Shown one piece after another: positions 1 to 12,107 of a stretch of DNA of 64,000 nucleotides (its first letter is position 1; each line of letters opens with the position of its first letter). The notes under the pieces were generated by a model. That model saw only the letters and a program-made list of their open reading frames with translations, was not told where the DNA came from and did no database searches. Origin of the DNA: Enoplosus armatus (Eukaryota; Chordata; Actinopteri; Centrarchiformes; Enoplosidae); the NCBI RefSeq assembly GCF_043641665.1, contig NC_092186.1:23132001-23196000 (forward strand), written 5' to 3'. The position numbers and the translations under genes are program-made.

Positions 1-381
1 TCTTACTATGGAGCCTCAATGATTAGTTGATTCATTGATGAGTCGTGTGACAGAAAATGAACCACCAGACTATACTGATAATCAATTAAAAGGTTGAGTA
101 AATTGAGTTAAAGCTCCAGACTCCTGTTGAAGCTTCTCAAATATATATCTATATATATATATAGATATATATTTAGGTATCATGTATATATGTTTAGAAA
201 GAAAAAACAGAGAAACATCCAACACCCGCGTAAACACACACAAAAACCTTCTGATTTAAAATCATCTTTTAGCAGCAGCAGGTTATTTTTGTCTACAGAA
301 GAAACACTTTTCTCACAGGAAAAAAAAAAGAAAAGAGAGAGAGAGGCAGCATGGCAACAGTCTCAGGGACAAGCTCCACGT

Positions 382-420
<39 letters not shown>

Positions 421-527
421 CTTTATTGGCATGACTGCATACAATACATTAACAGAAAATATACAAATAACAATACAAAAGGGCATGGAGAACAGAAGGG
501 GCTGTGGAAGGTAAGTAAGAGTAATAT

Positions 528-573
<46 letters not shown>

Positions 574-654
574 TAGGCTTGCAACGCACAAACGCACACC
601 TTCGTGCGCACGCGCAAACGCACCTACTCTGGCGTCCTCGTTCCATCTTCATCC
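1..654. other. upstream flank, no gene seen
   Basis: This stretch is AT-rich, with a near-palindromic ATATAT/TAGATATATA block at about 141-172, a (GT)n tract at 385-419 and a (CA)n tract at 529-570. Its open frames are made of translated dinucleotide repeats and have no protein-like composition. I see no exon. Confidence 0.6.
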
Positions 655-719
655 ATCTCTCCCTCCCTCCCTCCCTCCCTCTCCTCTCTCTCTCCTCCCT
701 CCCTCCCTCCCTCTCCTCC

Positions 720-751
<32 letters not shown>

Positions 752-787
752 CTCCCTCTCCCTCCCTCTCCTCTCTCTCTCTCCTCC

Positions 788-829
<42 letters not shown>

Positions 830-868
830 TCTCTCTCCTCTCCCTCTCTCTCTCTCTCTCTCTCTCTA
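655..868. repeat. polypyrimidine (CCCT/CTCT)n low-complexity tract
   Basis: About 210 bases of almost pure C and T, made of CCCT and CT units, just upstream of the CpG-rich 5' region of lrrc7. Long homopurine/homopyrimidine tracts of this kind can form triplex DNA near promoters; that role here is inference. Confidence 0.9.
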
Positions 869-869
869 C

Positions 870-1215
870 GGGGGATAGATGGGAGGAGACGCTCCTGCTG
901 AATGTGTTTTCCCTGCAGCGGGGTTCACGGTTACGGAGAGGAAGAAGAAGAAGAACAAGAAGAAGAAGAAGAAGAAGGAGGGCACCGCTCCGAGACTCGG
1001 TCACGGACCCGTTCGCTCGGTGTCGTTTCCATAACCGCACGCTGACCTTTCTCTTCTCCGGTGCGCCCGCATCTTGGCTTTTTTTTTTACATTTTTTTAA
1101 TTTTTCTTTCCTTTTTTTATTTTTTATTTTTTTTTACATGGAGGCGGAGCGAGGCATCTCACCATCTTACAAACCTACCGAGAGGAGATCTGACTGAAAT
1201 CGGTGTGTGTGTGTG

Positions 1216-1248
<33 letters not shown>

Positions 1249-1561
1249 ATGCGTGTGTGTGTGTGTGTGTGTGTGCGACCGACTTGGATTTAAACCTTAC
1301 CGAATGATCCTGAAATGAGTCTCACCACCCGGGTTGATGAGCTCATCTCCTCCGTTTTCGGGCCCCCGGGGGCACTGAAGATGCGGCCGGTAGCGCGGGT
1401 ACCTGTCCTGGTTTCACGCCGGCTCGGTTCGTCCCGGTAGACTGATCCCGTCCGGTGCTGCGGTGTCCACAGGGGCCACCAGAGTGATTTTTATTAATTT
1501 TTTTTTTTTTATTAGATTTTTTTTTTTTTTTAAACCGGATCCGCCACCAGCAGCCTGACAG
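870..1561 (+). promoter_or_regulatory. lrrc7: CpG-rich 5' region: probable promoter and 5'UTR of lrrc7
   Basis: CpG dinucleotides are frequent between about 900 and 1460 (for example around 985-1060 and 1330-1450), unlike the surrounding AT-rich DNA. The region ends at the first coding ATG (1562). It also holds a (GAA)n tract at 939-980, a (GT)n tract at 1204-1276 and T-runs at 1491-1531. I see no clear TATA box, as is common for CpG promoters. The transcription start cannot be placed. A T-rich stretch followed by CCACCAG (1544-1550) and GACAG (1557-1561) could be a splice acceptor, so part of this DNA may be intron with the true cap site further upstream. Confidence 0.5.
1204..1276. repeat. 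(GT)n microsatellite in the 5' region
   Basis: About 70 bases of alternating GT with a few GC interruptions, lying inside the probable promoter or 5'UTR region. Alternating purine-pyrimidine runs can adopt Z-DNA. Confidence 0.95.
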
Positions 1562-1586
1562 ATGGATAACTACTCTACTTTACAAC
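1562..1586 (+). CDS. lrrc7: lrrc7 coding exon 1 (N-terminal MDNYSTLQ)
   Basis: ATG GAT AAC TAC TCT ACT TTA CAA C is followed by a good donor (GTAAGG at 1587). An in-frame TGA at 1556-1558 precedes the ATG. The exon ends after codon base 1, which matches the TG that opens exon 2; together they make a Leu codon and read on through QCLEM into MTTKRK. The +4 base is G but the -3 base is C, so the start context is only moderate. The phase match and the open frame across a 24.8 kb intron are the evidence. Confidence 0.7.
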
Positions 1587-2164
1587 GTAAGGCAACACGG
1601 ACTGACACGTACCTGCTGCAGTATTTGTCATTAAGTCTGTTCATTAAGTCTGTTAATCACGGGCATCCCTTAATGAATAATCACATTAGCATCGACATAG
1701 TGAGGACTCTGTGGTCATCAGTCGTTGCACAAAATGACATCTTTACATCCCACACAGCTGCTGTCATGTGCATCATACAGGATTTTCCCCCATGTATTGT
1801 CATGACCATACATTTTTAATCAGGCCGGTGTCATGCGACAAATGTAATGGCATTACTTAATATTTGCATCAGTGTTGCTGCTGAGCAACAGGACCTGGCA
1901 CTGTGCACCGCATGTGGTGGTTTTCTTGTATTGAAATGGTCCCTTCATCCCTTCATAGACCCTCATCCAAGGTCCTTTCATGGGCTCTGTGATGAGCTAA
2001 TGAAACAGCCATGACTGCAGGAGGAGGGGAGGGTGGGGTGTATATGTGTGTGTGTGTGTGTGTGTGAGGATGATATATGATGCGGTGTCATATACCCTCC
2101 TGTCTTGACACGTAGCCCCCAGCCGTTCTGCCATGATAGCTTCATGCTTTCATATAGGACATTA

Positions 2165-2198
<34 letters not shown>

Positions 2199-4129
2199 GT
2201 TAAATCCACCAGCCTGAGGTATTGCAGCTTATTAGCCTATCTTAGCCTATTAGTTATCTGTATCAGTCACGCTTGTTACAAGCTTGCAATGACAAAGGCT
2301 GGTTAACCATCCAGCTAAATGGTTCGCTGCTGCTGCTGCTGCTGTTGTACACCTGTACAAGGTTAAGCTGTTTTATTGTCCGCATCATCATTCGTGGGGT
2401 TATGCGCTGTAATTTCTTTGTCCAGTCTTATCACCAGGCAGCGCGCACACTGTATGTCTCTCCGACTTGCAGCCAGGGCTACTACAGCAACATGCAGCAA
2501 GGGGCTTCTTCTAATCAAAGGGAATATTTAATTACAGCCTTCAATGCAACATATTTCAAAGCTTCTCTGTCTGCGTTGCCTCTAAGATGGCTTCTGTTAA
2601 TACAGTTTCCTTTCAGCAGGGCTTTGCGGCCCCTCCTAATAGCCTTATTTTGTATCATTTTTAGCCAGGCAGGCCCATTATGTGTTGTCGGAGTGGGCCT
2701 CTTTCTTTGGCATCATGGAGCACAGCAGTCCAGGCCACAGTCTTTGCACATGCAGAATGTATCGCCGAGTGATCTTCCCGCATTTCTCTTTGTGCACATA
2801 ATGTGTGTCTTTCTCGTCTTTCTGTGGGCTCGTGGGCATGGCATTGCTTTTTTTTTTTGGAGACTCTGAAGTGATTTCTGTGAGTCTGTGCTTTCCACCA
2901 ACATTAAAACAGGTATTGGATTACCTGGTAGAAATGTGTTACAGTGGGAATGCGGCCAAGTAGATTTCCTTAAGCGCTTGCACACTTTTACCTGACATCT
3001 GTGGTTAAAATGTCCCCTCTCATCAAGTCTTATTAGTCTGAAATTGAGTCCTTAAAGTTTGGTGGAACATCTGAAAACATCTGCCAGTGTTGTATTTGAC
3101 TTTCTCTGTAATTCTAGTGCAGCGAGGGTTCCTTATTCTTTCTTGTTTCTACACACAGACGCTCATTCCGAGAACGTATTTTAATCAAGTTGGTTTAAAC
3201 TGAAAACTGGTTGAAATATTCCTGCTGCGCTGCAAAATAAGGCTTTTAGGACTCCCAATTTTGACGGAAAGTAGTTGCAATCAAAATGCTGCACATTAAT
3301 GCATCAGTGATGAATACCCTGTGTACAATAACGCCATTTGGCTAATCAGTGTTTTTTTACTTTATAGTTCATTTTGCTGACAATGCTAATGTACTTTTAC
3401 TTCAGTTAGAGTTTGAGTGCAGGACTTTCACTCGTGATGGTGTACTTTTACTCTGAGGTATTACTACTTTTAGTGAAGTAAAGGATCTGGATCCTCCCCC
3501 TCCCCCCCCTGACCAGCAGTGGTTCCAGGTATCTGTGCTCTCTTTATTTTGATAAACGATTAATTATTAAAGTCAAACCTTCTCCAGTTCCAGTTTCTCA
3601 AATGTGAGGATTTGTTGCTTTTTGGTCGAGCGAAACAATTGAATTTTTCACCATCATTTGTTGCTACACTGACGGGGTGGTGCTTCATTTTTTTCTTTGT
3701 CTTTGGTAGTCCCCTTTAATGAGAGATGAAATCAGTCTTCAACCAGATAGTTAGCTTTTCCATTTTACCCACAGTGTACCCATTTTAGTCTAACTATAGA
3801 TACAAGTCCTTTCACGTCAGTTTAAATTACGGTAGCGCACCTCCCATGTTGAGTGCAATGTAAGAGGCTTCAGATCCAAGACACGATAAATGCATTAACA
3901 TTTCTTCTTCAAAGAGCAAACTTGCATGCAGCTAGAGGAGGAAGGCTGGCTCAGTCTCTCCACCACTGTAGCTCTGACAGGACACTGCTGTTCCTGCTGC
4001 TGCTGCTGCTGCTGCTGATGCTGCCGGTTGCCTAGTGACTGTATCCATGGAACCGGCTCCCATCGTCATGGTGATGGGCCAAGGGAAAGAGACCCAGTGA
4101 GGGAAGAGGGACAGAGATACCAGTACATC

Positions 4130-4175
<46 letters not shown>

Positions 4176-6732
4176 ATGATATGATCGAGGATGACGACGG
4201 TTACGGTGGCGATGATTGTGATACACCGGCGTTGTCAGTTGTGGTGACGGCACTGATGATGCTGGAGAAGGCGATGAAGAGTCTAGCGGAGTAAACTGAA
4301 TCTTTATTTAGCCAATTTAGTCTTTGTCGGTCACATTTCTACCAAACTATAACCAGAAATGCACTTTCTGGAAGAGCTTTGGAGTTTCAAACTGGGTGAC
4401 AGCTCAACGCGGAAGCAATATATTTAGCATATTTTCACAATATTTTCACGTTGATTGTTGGTTGATACTGAGATTATAGATGGACAGTGGAGAAGTATAT
4501 GCTGCAGGGTAGAACTGCGACAATTAGCTGATTAACAGAAAATGTATCTGAAGCTAGTTTGATAATCTATTAATCATTTGGGTAATTTCTGAAGCCCCAG
4601 CTTTTCGAATATACAGACTTACTCCCAAATTGAATATATTTGGGTTTTGGACTGGTGGCTGCTACAAAACAAGATCTTTTTAAAGCATCTAATTGGCCTC
4701 TAGGAGATTTCTATGGGCAATGTTTACTATTTTCTGACTTTTTTTAGACCCAAGAATTAATCGATAAATCAATAATGTAAAATGACCATTAGTCACAGCC
4801 TTACTTAAGCAGGCTTTTGAGAAGTTTCAACTGCTTTGTCACAAATCCTTTGCAATTCCAGTTCAAGCTGCAAGCGTTTTACAGCCACCTTTTGAAGCCC
4901 GCGGGGAGCGGATTTCTGTTAGATTCTGGATGGGGCACGACTTGAGGCAGCACCCGTGCTTAAGCAGAAACTACACTCTCATAATGTCATGCAATTTTTG
5001 CTGCCTTTTCTTAAAACCACCAAATCCATGTAAGGGAACCTTTGCAGGATTTTAGAGAAGCAGAGAGGAGAGGACAGGAGAGGAGGGAGGGAGGGAGGAA
5101 CAGACAGAAACATTATCCTCTTTGTCACGGCACGTACTGTACTGTAGGTTCACACGGGCTGCATGAAGCTGTTCCAAACTGGTCTCTCAGAGGATAAATT
5201 TATCTCATTCGTTTTGTTCATTTAAGTGGTTTAATGTGATTTCTTCTTTTTCTTTTTTCTTTTTTTTTTCTCCTTCACTGCGAGCACAGATTCATGTGGG
5301 AGCATCTGTTCTGTCGCTTCTCCAGTCTCGGTGACAGTGTTGCCATGGTTGCATCATGCACATTGTTCTCTCCGGGGTGACATAATTCTTTGGCTTGAGC
5401 GAGAGATTCTGGATCCTGTTCCTGTACAGTCTAACAGGAAAATGAATCTTGGTGTGGCACATTTAACTTCGTCGAATGCTAACAGTTTTATAGCTTTGGA
5501 GGGTTGTTCTTATTCCACATCATGTATTAGTCAGTTTTTGCTGGCATGGAGCAGCCGTAGCTCTCATTTGTGTGCTTCTGCAGGAAAAGAACAACGTGTT
5601 CAGGGCACAAAAAACGAATGGGTGACATTAGAGATTTGACACAAAACGAGCATTGACATAAGTAGGAAATAAATTACAGAATCACTTGTTTGAATCATTT
5701 TGAATAAAAAGTCTTATTTATTTTGATAATCGTTCAAGCGATTTATCATTAATGTCAAAAAGGTTTCCCGCCACCTCTCTCTGTGTTACATCATTGTAAA
5801 TGAAATATCTTGGAGTTTTTGACTGTTGGCCATATTGTTAGTTTTCATTGGTCGGATAAAACAAGACATTTGAAGATGGGCTCTGGGAAAATGTGATCAT
5901 CTATTTTTAACTATTTTCTGACATTTTAGACTGTAGTCCAAATGATTGAGCTATTAATCGATAGGGGAAATAATCATTAGTTGCAGCCCTGTTCTTTATG
6001 TGAGTTACCCAAACAGTTTGCACTGCACATTAATCGATTTATTCCTCTTCAGTTGCATCATAGCTAAACTAAAAGTCATTTTACCCGGGCAGGAAACAAA
6101 CAAACAAGTTCTTTTTGCAGCATTGTACAGGAGTCCTTTAAGAAGCCTGAGACCACTTCCTATTGTCTTTGTCCTTAAACATACTTTTCTTGAGTGGTAG
6201 CCAAAGACTTATACCCTACAATGCAAAAATGCCCGTTGCAGCAGTGTCATGCGACTCCTCAGGCATCATAGATCCAGTGTCCACAGCTGTGGCTCAGCAG
6301 GCATCTTCTTTGTGACACAGTGATGGGGCAGGTCGCAGGGCTCCTGGTATTTTTATGTCTCAACACAAAAGTCACTTCTCATCCAATGTGACAGCTACAA
6401 GAACACAGAAGGAGATGACCTGTCACTGGCAAAGAGGACGTCAAGCCAGGATATTGTAACTACTGTGTGCCAAGTTGGGAGTCCATTCTGAGCTAATGCA
6501 GCTTTGCAGGGCGGGGGTGTAAAATAGGACAGCGCTGGGGCAGCATGGCCACATAATGTGCCTCCCTGCCGGTTCACATAGGAAATAAAAGGAGCTGCTG
6601 TTTGGACGCACATAATATGACTCTTGTATGTTGATAATGGCCAAACAGTTTGGCAAAAACCATAGGTGACCGTGCAGTTGTTAAACAACCTGGCAGGACT
6701 GTAGCAAGGTGTTTCACACTGTACTGTAGGCC

Positions 6733-6763
<31 letters not shown>

Positions 6764-9700
6764 GATAGCCGAGTCTTTCACACTTGTCTAGTGTGTCATA
6801 CGGTGTGACCCAGTGTTTCTGCTGAATCTGCTAGGTTTGTGTGTGTGCGCGTGTGTGCAGTTTTATTTTCCTCCATGTTGTCTCCATGCTTCCCGCTTGC
6901 TCACTCTCATTCTGGTGGGAGCTGTTCTAGGACAAGCTTCTTTCTTTCGACCCATGACCTCATTTTTTAATTCCCAAAATGTTTAGAGGGGCAGTCAGAG
7001 AGATGTCGAGTCATCGTGCGAGTCTTTTTACATTTTTATATAAAACACATGAGTCTTGAAAATCTCCTGCAACCCTGTTTGCATATCACGCAACCCCACG
7101 TGGAGCCCCAACCCACAGAGTGAGAAACCTACGACTCCAGACGGGAAGTAGATTCAAAGAAAATCACGCGCCTCACTCAGAAACACAACCCGAACATTTT
7201 TCAGGACATCTCTGCGTCTTAGACAAGTTTCATGAACAGGAGCTCTGTTGCGCATGGATTTGCAGAGCAATTCAATTACCTTTGTTGCTGGAAAAGTCAA
7301 GACTTTTGGGTTTAAGCCCAAGACTTCAGTCTGTGGCTGCTTTCAGACATGAATTGGCACCTCACTGGGAAACGAGTACTGTCTCCAGTTATACATCATC
7401 ACCATGGTACCTCACTTACCTTTGATTACCAGTCGTTGACTCATACCGGCTTTCTGTTCAGTGAAGACCACAAGCTCCGTGTCTTTCAGCACAACAGATG
7501 GCGAACGAAGTCACTAAAATAACTCATTTCAAAGATGGCTCTGAAATGAGCTGAAAGACAGCATTTCTAAGTGACACAGAGGGGGGGAAAAATGTAATCA
7601 TAGGCTTTTGTTGCAGTGCAAGTGCGTTTTACACGGAAGACAAATAGCTGACTGCCATGCTTGGAAAGTCAGTTGACTTTCAGATTTTTTTTCTTTTTTA
7701 CACACACAAATAAGCGAGCTTTTCTGGAGATAAATAAAATGTTGTGTGTTTTGTGTTTGAAGTAAGAAGTCAAAAAGCAGCTGGTACACTTGTCGTAAAG
7801 GGCCAAATTTTTTGCCCTCGAAGAATTTAATGTGGGAACTGGAACATAATGAGGCATCTCTTGAGTAGCGCTTTGGTCGTGGGTCGGTCATAGTTCATGG
7901 AAACATCTTAGCTATCAGGACGCCCCTCTGATGATGCTTTAAATTATGCAAAAATGAAATCAGCACTACTTGAAATTAGTAGTAATTAAATTGTTGGCTT
8001 TTCCAAAACACGTGCCCAGTCCAAAGTGATCCAGACTGATGTAATGTGTGACAGTCTCCCAGGAGACAGGAGGAGGAAGAGGAGGCGGGTCAGTCTGCAT
8101 CCTGTGCTGGTTGATCCACGTGTTGCCGTGGGCAACCCAGTCTCCTCTTAATGAGACAAAGGCCCGTGCAGCCTCTGGTCTGAGCTCTTCATTCGACGGC
8201 TCCGAGTATGTCAGGATGTCTAAATGTGAGCGAGAGGAAGACAGAGAGCGACCCTCAGGCGCCTCTTAGAGTCTTTAAGATCCTCTCATCCGTTTCAGAC
8301 CCGCAGCATTTAACATGAAGGTAATTTCAGCCTATTGAGTCTATTAATAATGGCCACCTCATTGTAGCAAACACAACACACAGCCTCCATTAATGAAAGG
8401 GCACCGATGAGATGGAATAAAAGCAGAAGCACACAGACAACGTGAGTAGAATAAGTACCATTTTGGGATAAATGTGACTCGAGTCAACAGAGAAACGTAT
8501 TAAGAGCAGAGTGAACAGAGAGACTAAAAGGCAGAGAAGAAGAATGGGCGTGAAGTTGAGGGCAGGAGAGTAATCTTTCTAAATCGACAGCATCTGCATC
8601 TTGTCCTGTCCCTGTCTGTCTCAGCTCAGCTGTCGTTAGCTATCAGACAGGAAGAGACAGAGAAATGGCTTGTCTCAGTGAGTGCTGGGGTTGGCTCCTC
8701 TTTGGCATTTTATCATCTCAATAATACAGACGTTTTCCTCTGCAATCACTGTCCCTCCATGTCTATATGCTCATGTTCCTCCTTAAAGGAGAGGTCTGGC
8801 GTTTTTCTCCCTGTCATAGTTATTGTCGACAACTTCCACGACAAGTGCAATGTTTGCCAGTATAATGTAATAATGGAAATACTCCAGGAAGGTAAAAAAT
8901 TACCTCGCATTTGTACTTAAGAACAGAACTTGAGTTGTTGTACTGTACAGTAGCTTTTATTACAGATCATGGCTATAAATTGTGTTTGTTCCATTGTTAT
9001 TCACTTGTTAGTCAAAACTTGACTTTGGCTAGCCTGCAGTGGTAGTCCACCACTGCTCAGTACAGGGCGGCTGTAGGAGCGTCATCTACTTTGCCACAAC
9101 AGAGCCCACCAGCATCAGCAGAGGAAATGGAGACTTGGCATGATGCCACTTCCTTTTGGGCAAATGGGGAAGATTCTTTTCTTTTTTTTTGGGGGGGGGG
9201 GGGGGGGGGGGGTTATTTTCCATTCTGTCCTTGGTAGCAGTCAGTAATAAATGCTTTGACAGGAGGGAAAGTTAAAAGGCGCGCAGGTGTGACTGATAAT
9301 GATATAATAATAATAATAATAATGGCTGCATTCCACCTAAATGGAACAGAGCCATCATTAAAGTTGTTAGTCCCACCTGTGCTTTTCTTCCTCTGACAAG
9401 GCAAAGTGTCCGCCAGGAAAATGATTCATTGTTGTGTTTTCATGTCAAAAGGGTTTCAGACTTTTACATTAGGGGAAAAGGAGATAATGCTTTATGAGGA
9501 TACATGACATTTTAATGCTATTTTTGGCACCACTCGCTGCTCTTTGGCTTTGTTTGCAAGGGCAGGATACCAGCAAATGTCCCATACAGCTTCGTACACC
9601 CATGTCATTACTCCAGTATTATAAACCCCCGTCGCAGAAAGCATGCTGTGTAAAAGTGCTGTGAGACATGACAAAGGCGAGCCTTATTTTCCCTCAGTAA

Positions 9701-10123
9701 ACAGTGCTAGAGTGATGCTCCATTGAGTGCCTCCCGTCCATTCATGAGTTCGTCTCGGGGATGGTTTAGTAATTTTGTTTGACAGTGTTTTTTTTCTTTA
9801 CATTTGAGCAAAGTCCCCAGGCTCACTGTAGGCACCGATGTGTGGAGAACGTCAACACGCTACATGTGACTGAGGGGAGACCTCAGACCAGTGTGTGTGT
9901 ATTACTCATGTTGTGGGGACATAAATCTGTTTGCACGGTCACATAGTGGGGACTCGCCTTCCTTTTGGGGACAAAACGTGAGTCCCCATAACGTAAATCA
10001 TTCAACTTTAGGGTAAAGACTTGGTTTAAGGTTAGGGTTAGGCAAGTAGTGGTTATGGTTTAAGTAAGTCTCCCGGAAATTAATGTAAGTCAATGTAATG
10101 TCCTCTGAAGTAATGGAAACACG

Positions 10124-10162
<39 letters not shown>

Positions 10163-10250
10163 CATACTGTGTCACTGTAGAGCGTAAGTGACCATCCATG
10201 CGTGTGTCTTGAGTGTGATGAGTGTGTGGAGCTGCATGTAACTCTACGAA

Positions 10251-10319
<69 letters not shown>

Positions 10320-10436
10320 GGTGTGTGACACAGAGAGAGAGGATTGCTGACTATGAATTTTCCAGTTGCAACAGCTACCGTTTCCGCCTCTGAAAATCTT
10401 TTCCTTCGATCACTTTACTCATCTTTGTGTGTGTGT

Positions 10437-10467
<31 letters not shown>

Positions 10468-12064
10468 AGCTTGTGTGCTTAATGCATCATTGACTACTTC
10501 TTTCCCTCCACCCTTTCTTGCCTTCTCCATTTCCCTCCTCTTCATGTTGACTCTGTGTAGCGTGCAGTATATCGGTATATGTAGGCCAGCTCCCACAGCT
10601 CTTATGGGCTCCATAGGTGTCCATTGGACTGCCTGTATGGCAGCTGTAGTGTGCCAGCCTGTTCTGCTGCCTTAAACATGCAGTCTGCAGTGCTTATTAG
10701 CAATTCAGTTATGCCTGTTGACATGTGCACCTACCGTATAGTAGATGCAGGTATTTTCCAGAGTGATCTGATGCCTTTGAACGTTTGAGGGGTCCCAATC
10801 CCCAGGTTGGGAACCACTGGCATAGAATGTTTTGATATTAGCAGAGACGTGCTACGTTTTTATTGGATTTTCTGTTGGCTTTTGCTGTCGTAAGACGAGA
10901 TACCACGGTATGATCCATTTGTACTGTGGCACCGAGTGGGATGGGATAGAGAATGGCGTAGAAATTGCATGGATTATGGGTGGATGGACAGACAGTTAGG
11001 TGGATGGATGTGGATAAATGTTGTCTTGAATGGTTCCATAATGGATTGGGGAGCTTTTATATGAAATACTTTTTTTTTTTCCACAAAAGCATAATCTTTG
11101 CTTGAGTGCAGCTTGTAAGAATCATAGTACATTATTGTATTTCTTTCTTTAACAATCCTATGATATGAACGTCATGACTTCTTCTGCTCTCACTGTGCAT
11201 GTTGCTGCACAGCTTGGCAGTGAGTGAAACATATTTCCAATAAAGGTTGAAGACGACAGTTGGCCTTTGAAGTTATTCCTGGTAGCTATTGTGAAACTAT
11301 GAACACAGGATCGGATAATAACACAGAGATGAGATGTCGTAAAGAAACGTAGGTATTGTAATAATTAATACAAATAACAAAGGTTTGATTCGGACAAAGT
11401 GTAGACTAACTGTCAGATCAGTTACTTTGTAACATGCGAAAGTCCTGTATTCAAACTCGTTCTTAAGTAAAAGTAGCATCAAGTACAAAATGAAATTCAG
11501 CTATTTGAAGAAGAAGAAGAAGAAGAAGAAGAAGAAGAAGAAAGCTGCATTCCTCTGAGACAAAGTCCTGACATGTACTGTATAGATTTAGACAGAAAAA
11601 AAAATGAATGAGATGAAATATTTGGACCTAATAAGTCCCTGGCTTGATCATCCAAACTCAAAAAGGACTGTTATCTCTTATCTGCTCGTATCCTAACAAC
11701 AAAGGATCAAACTGTGATTGAGATTATGCAGCTATACATGTTGACCCTCACTGGCATGTTTTAATGCCCCGTCTGAGTTTTGAAACATCAGAGAGGACGG
11801 CAGAGAAGCAGAGAGAGGTGGTGGGGGGCGGGGGATGACGTATTGTTCCTCTCTGCATACGAGGACATTTGCAACTTAAGTGTGAAGATGAAAAACGTTG
11901 CTGTGGTAATAAAAAAAACTTGCGCTCCATTCCTCATTAGCTTAATCATGAGATGGCGTTCTGCAAGGGCAAAACATGACTTGTATTCCTTTTTAAGTCG
12001 CTGTGAATCGTGACTGGTGAGCTTCACACCAGTGTGCTGCCTCCTCTCTCTGACTGTTCTCCTA

Positions 12065-12107
<43 letters not shown>

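Noticed and set aside
127..652. Open frames on both strands through 127-652
   Set aside because: They are translations of CA/GT runs (alternating His-Thr or Cys-Val) with no protein-like sequence and no splice context.
579..1197. Ser/Leu/Pro-rich open frames through the pyrimidine tract
   Set aside because: These are produced by CT/CCCT repeats; the composition reflects the repeat, not a gene.
10125..10468. CRISPR-like array or other spaced direct repeats
   Set aside because: The repeats are plain GT microsatellites with no unique spacers; the genome is a vertebrate.
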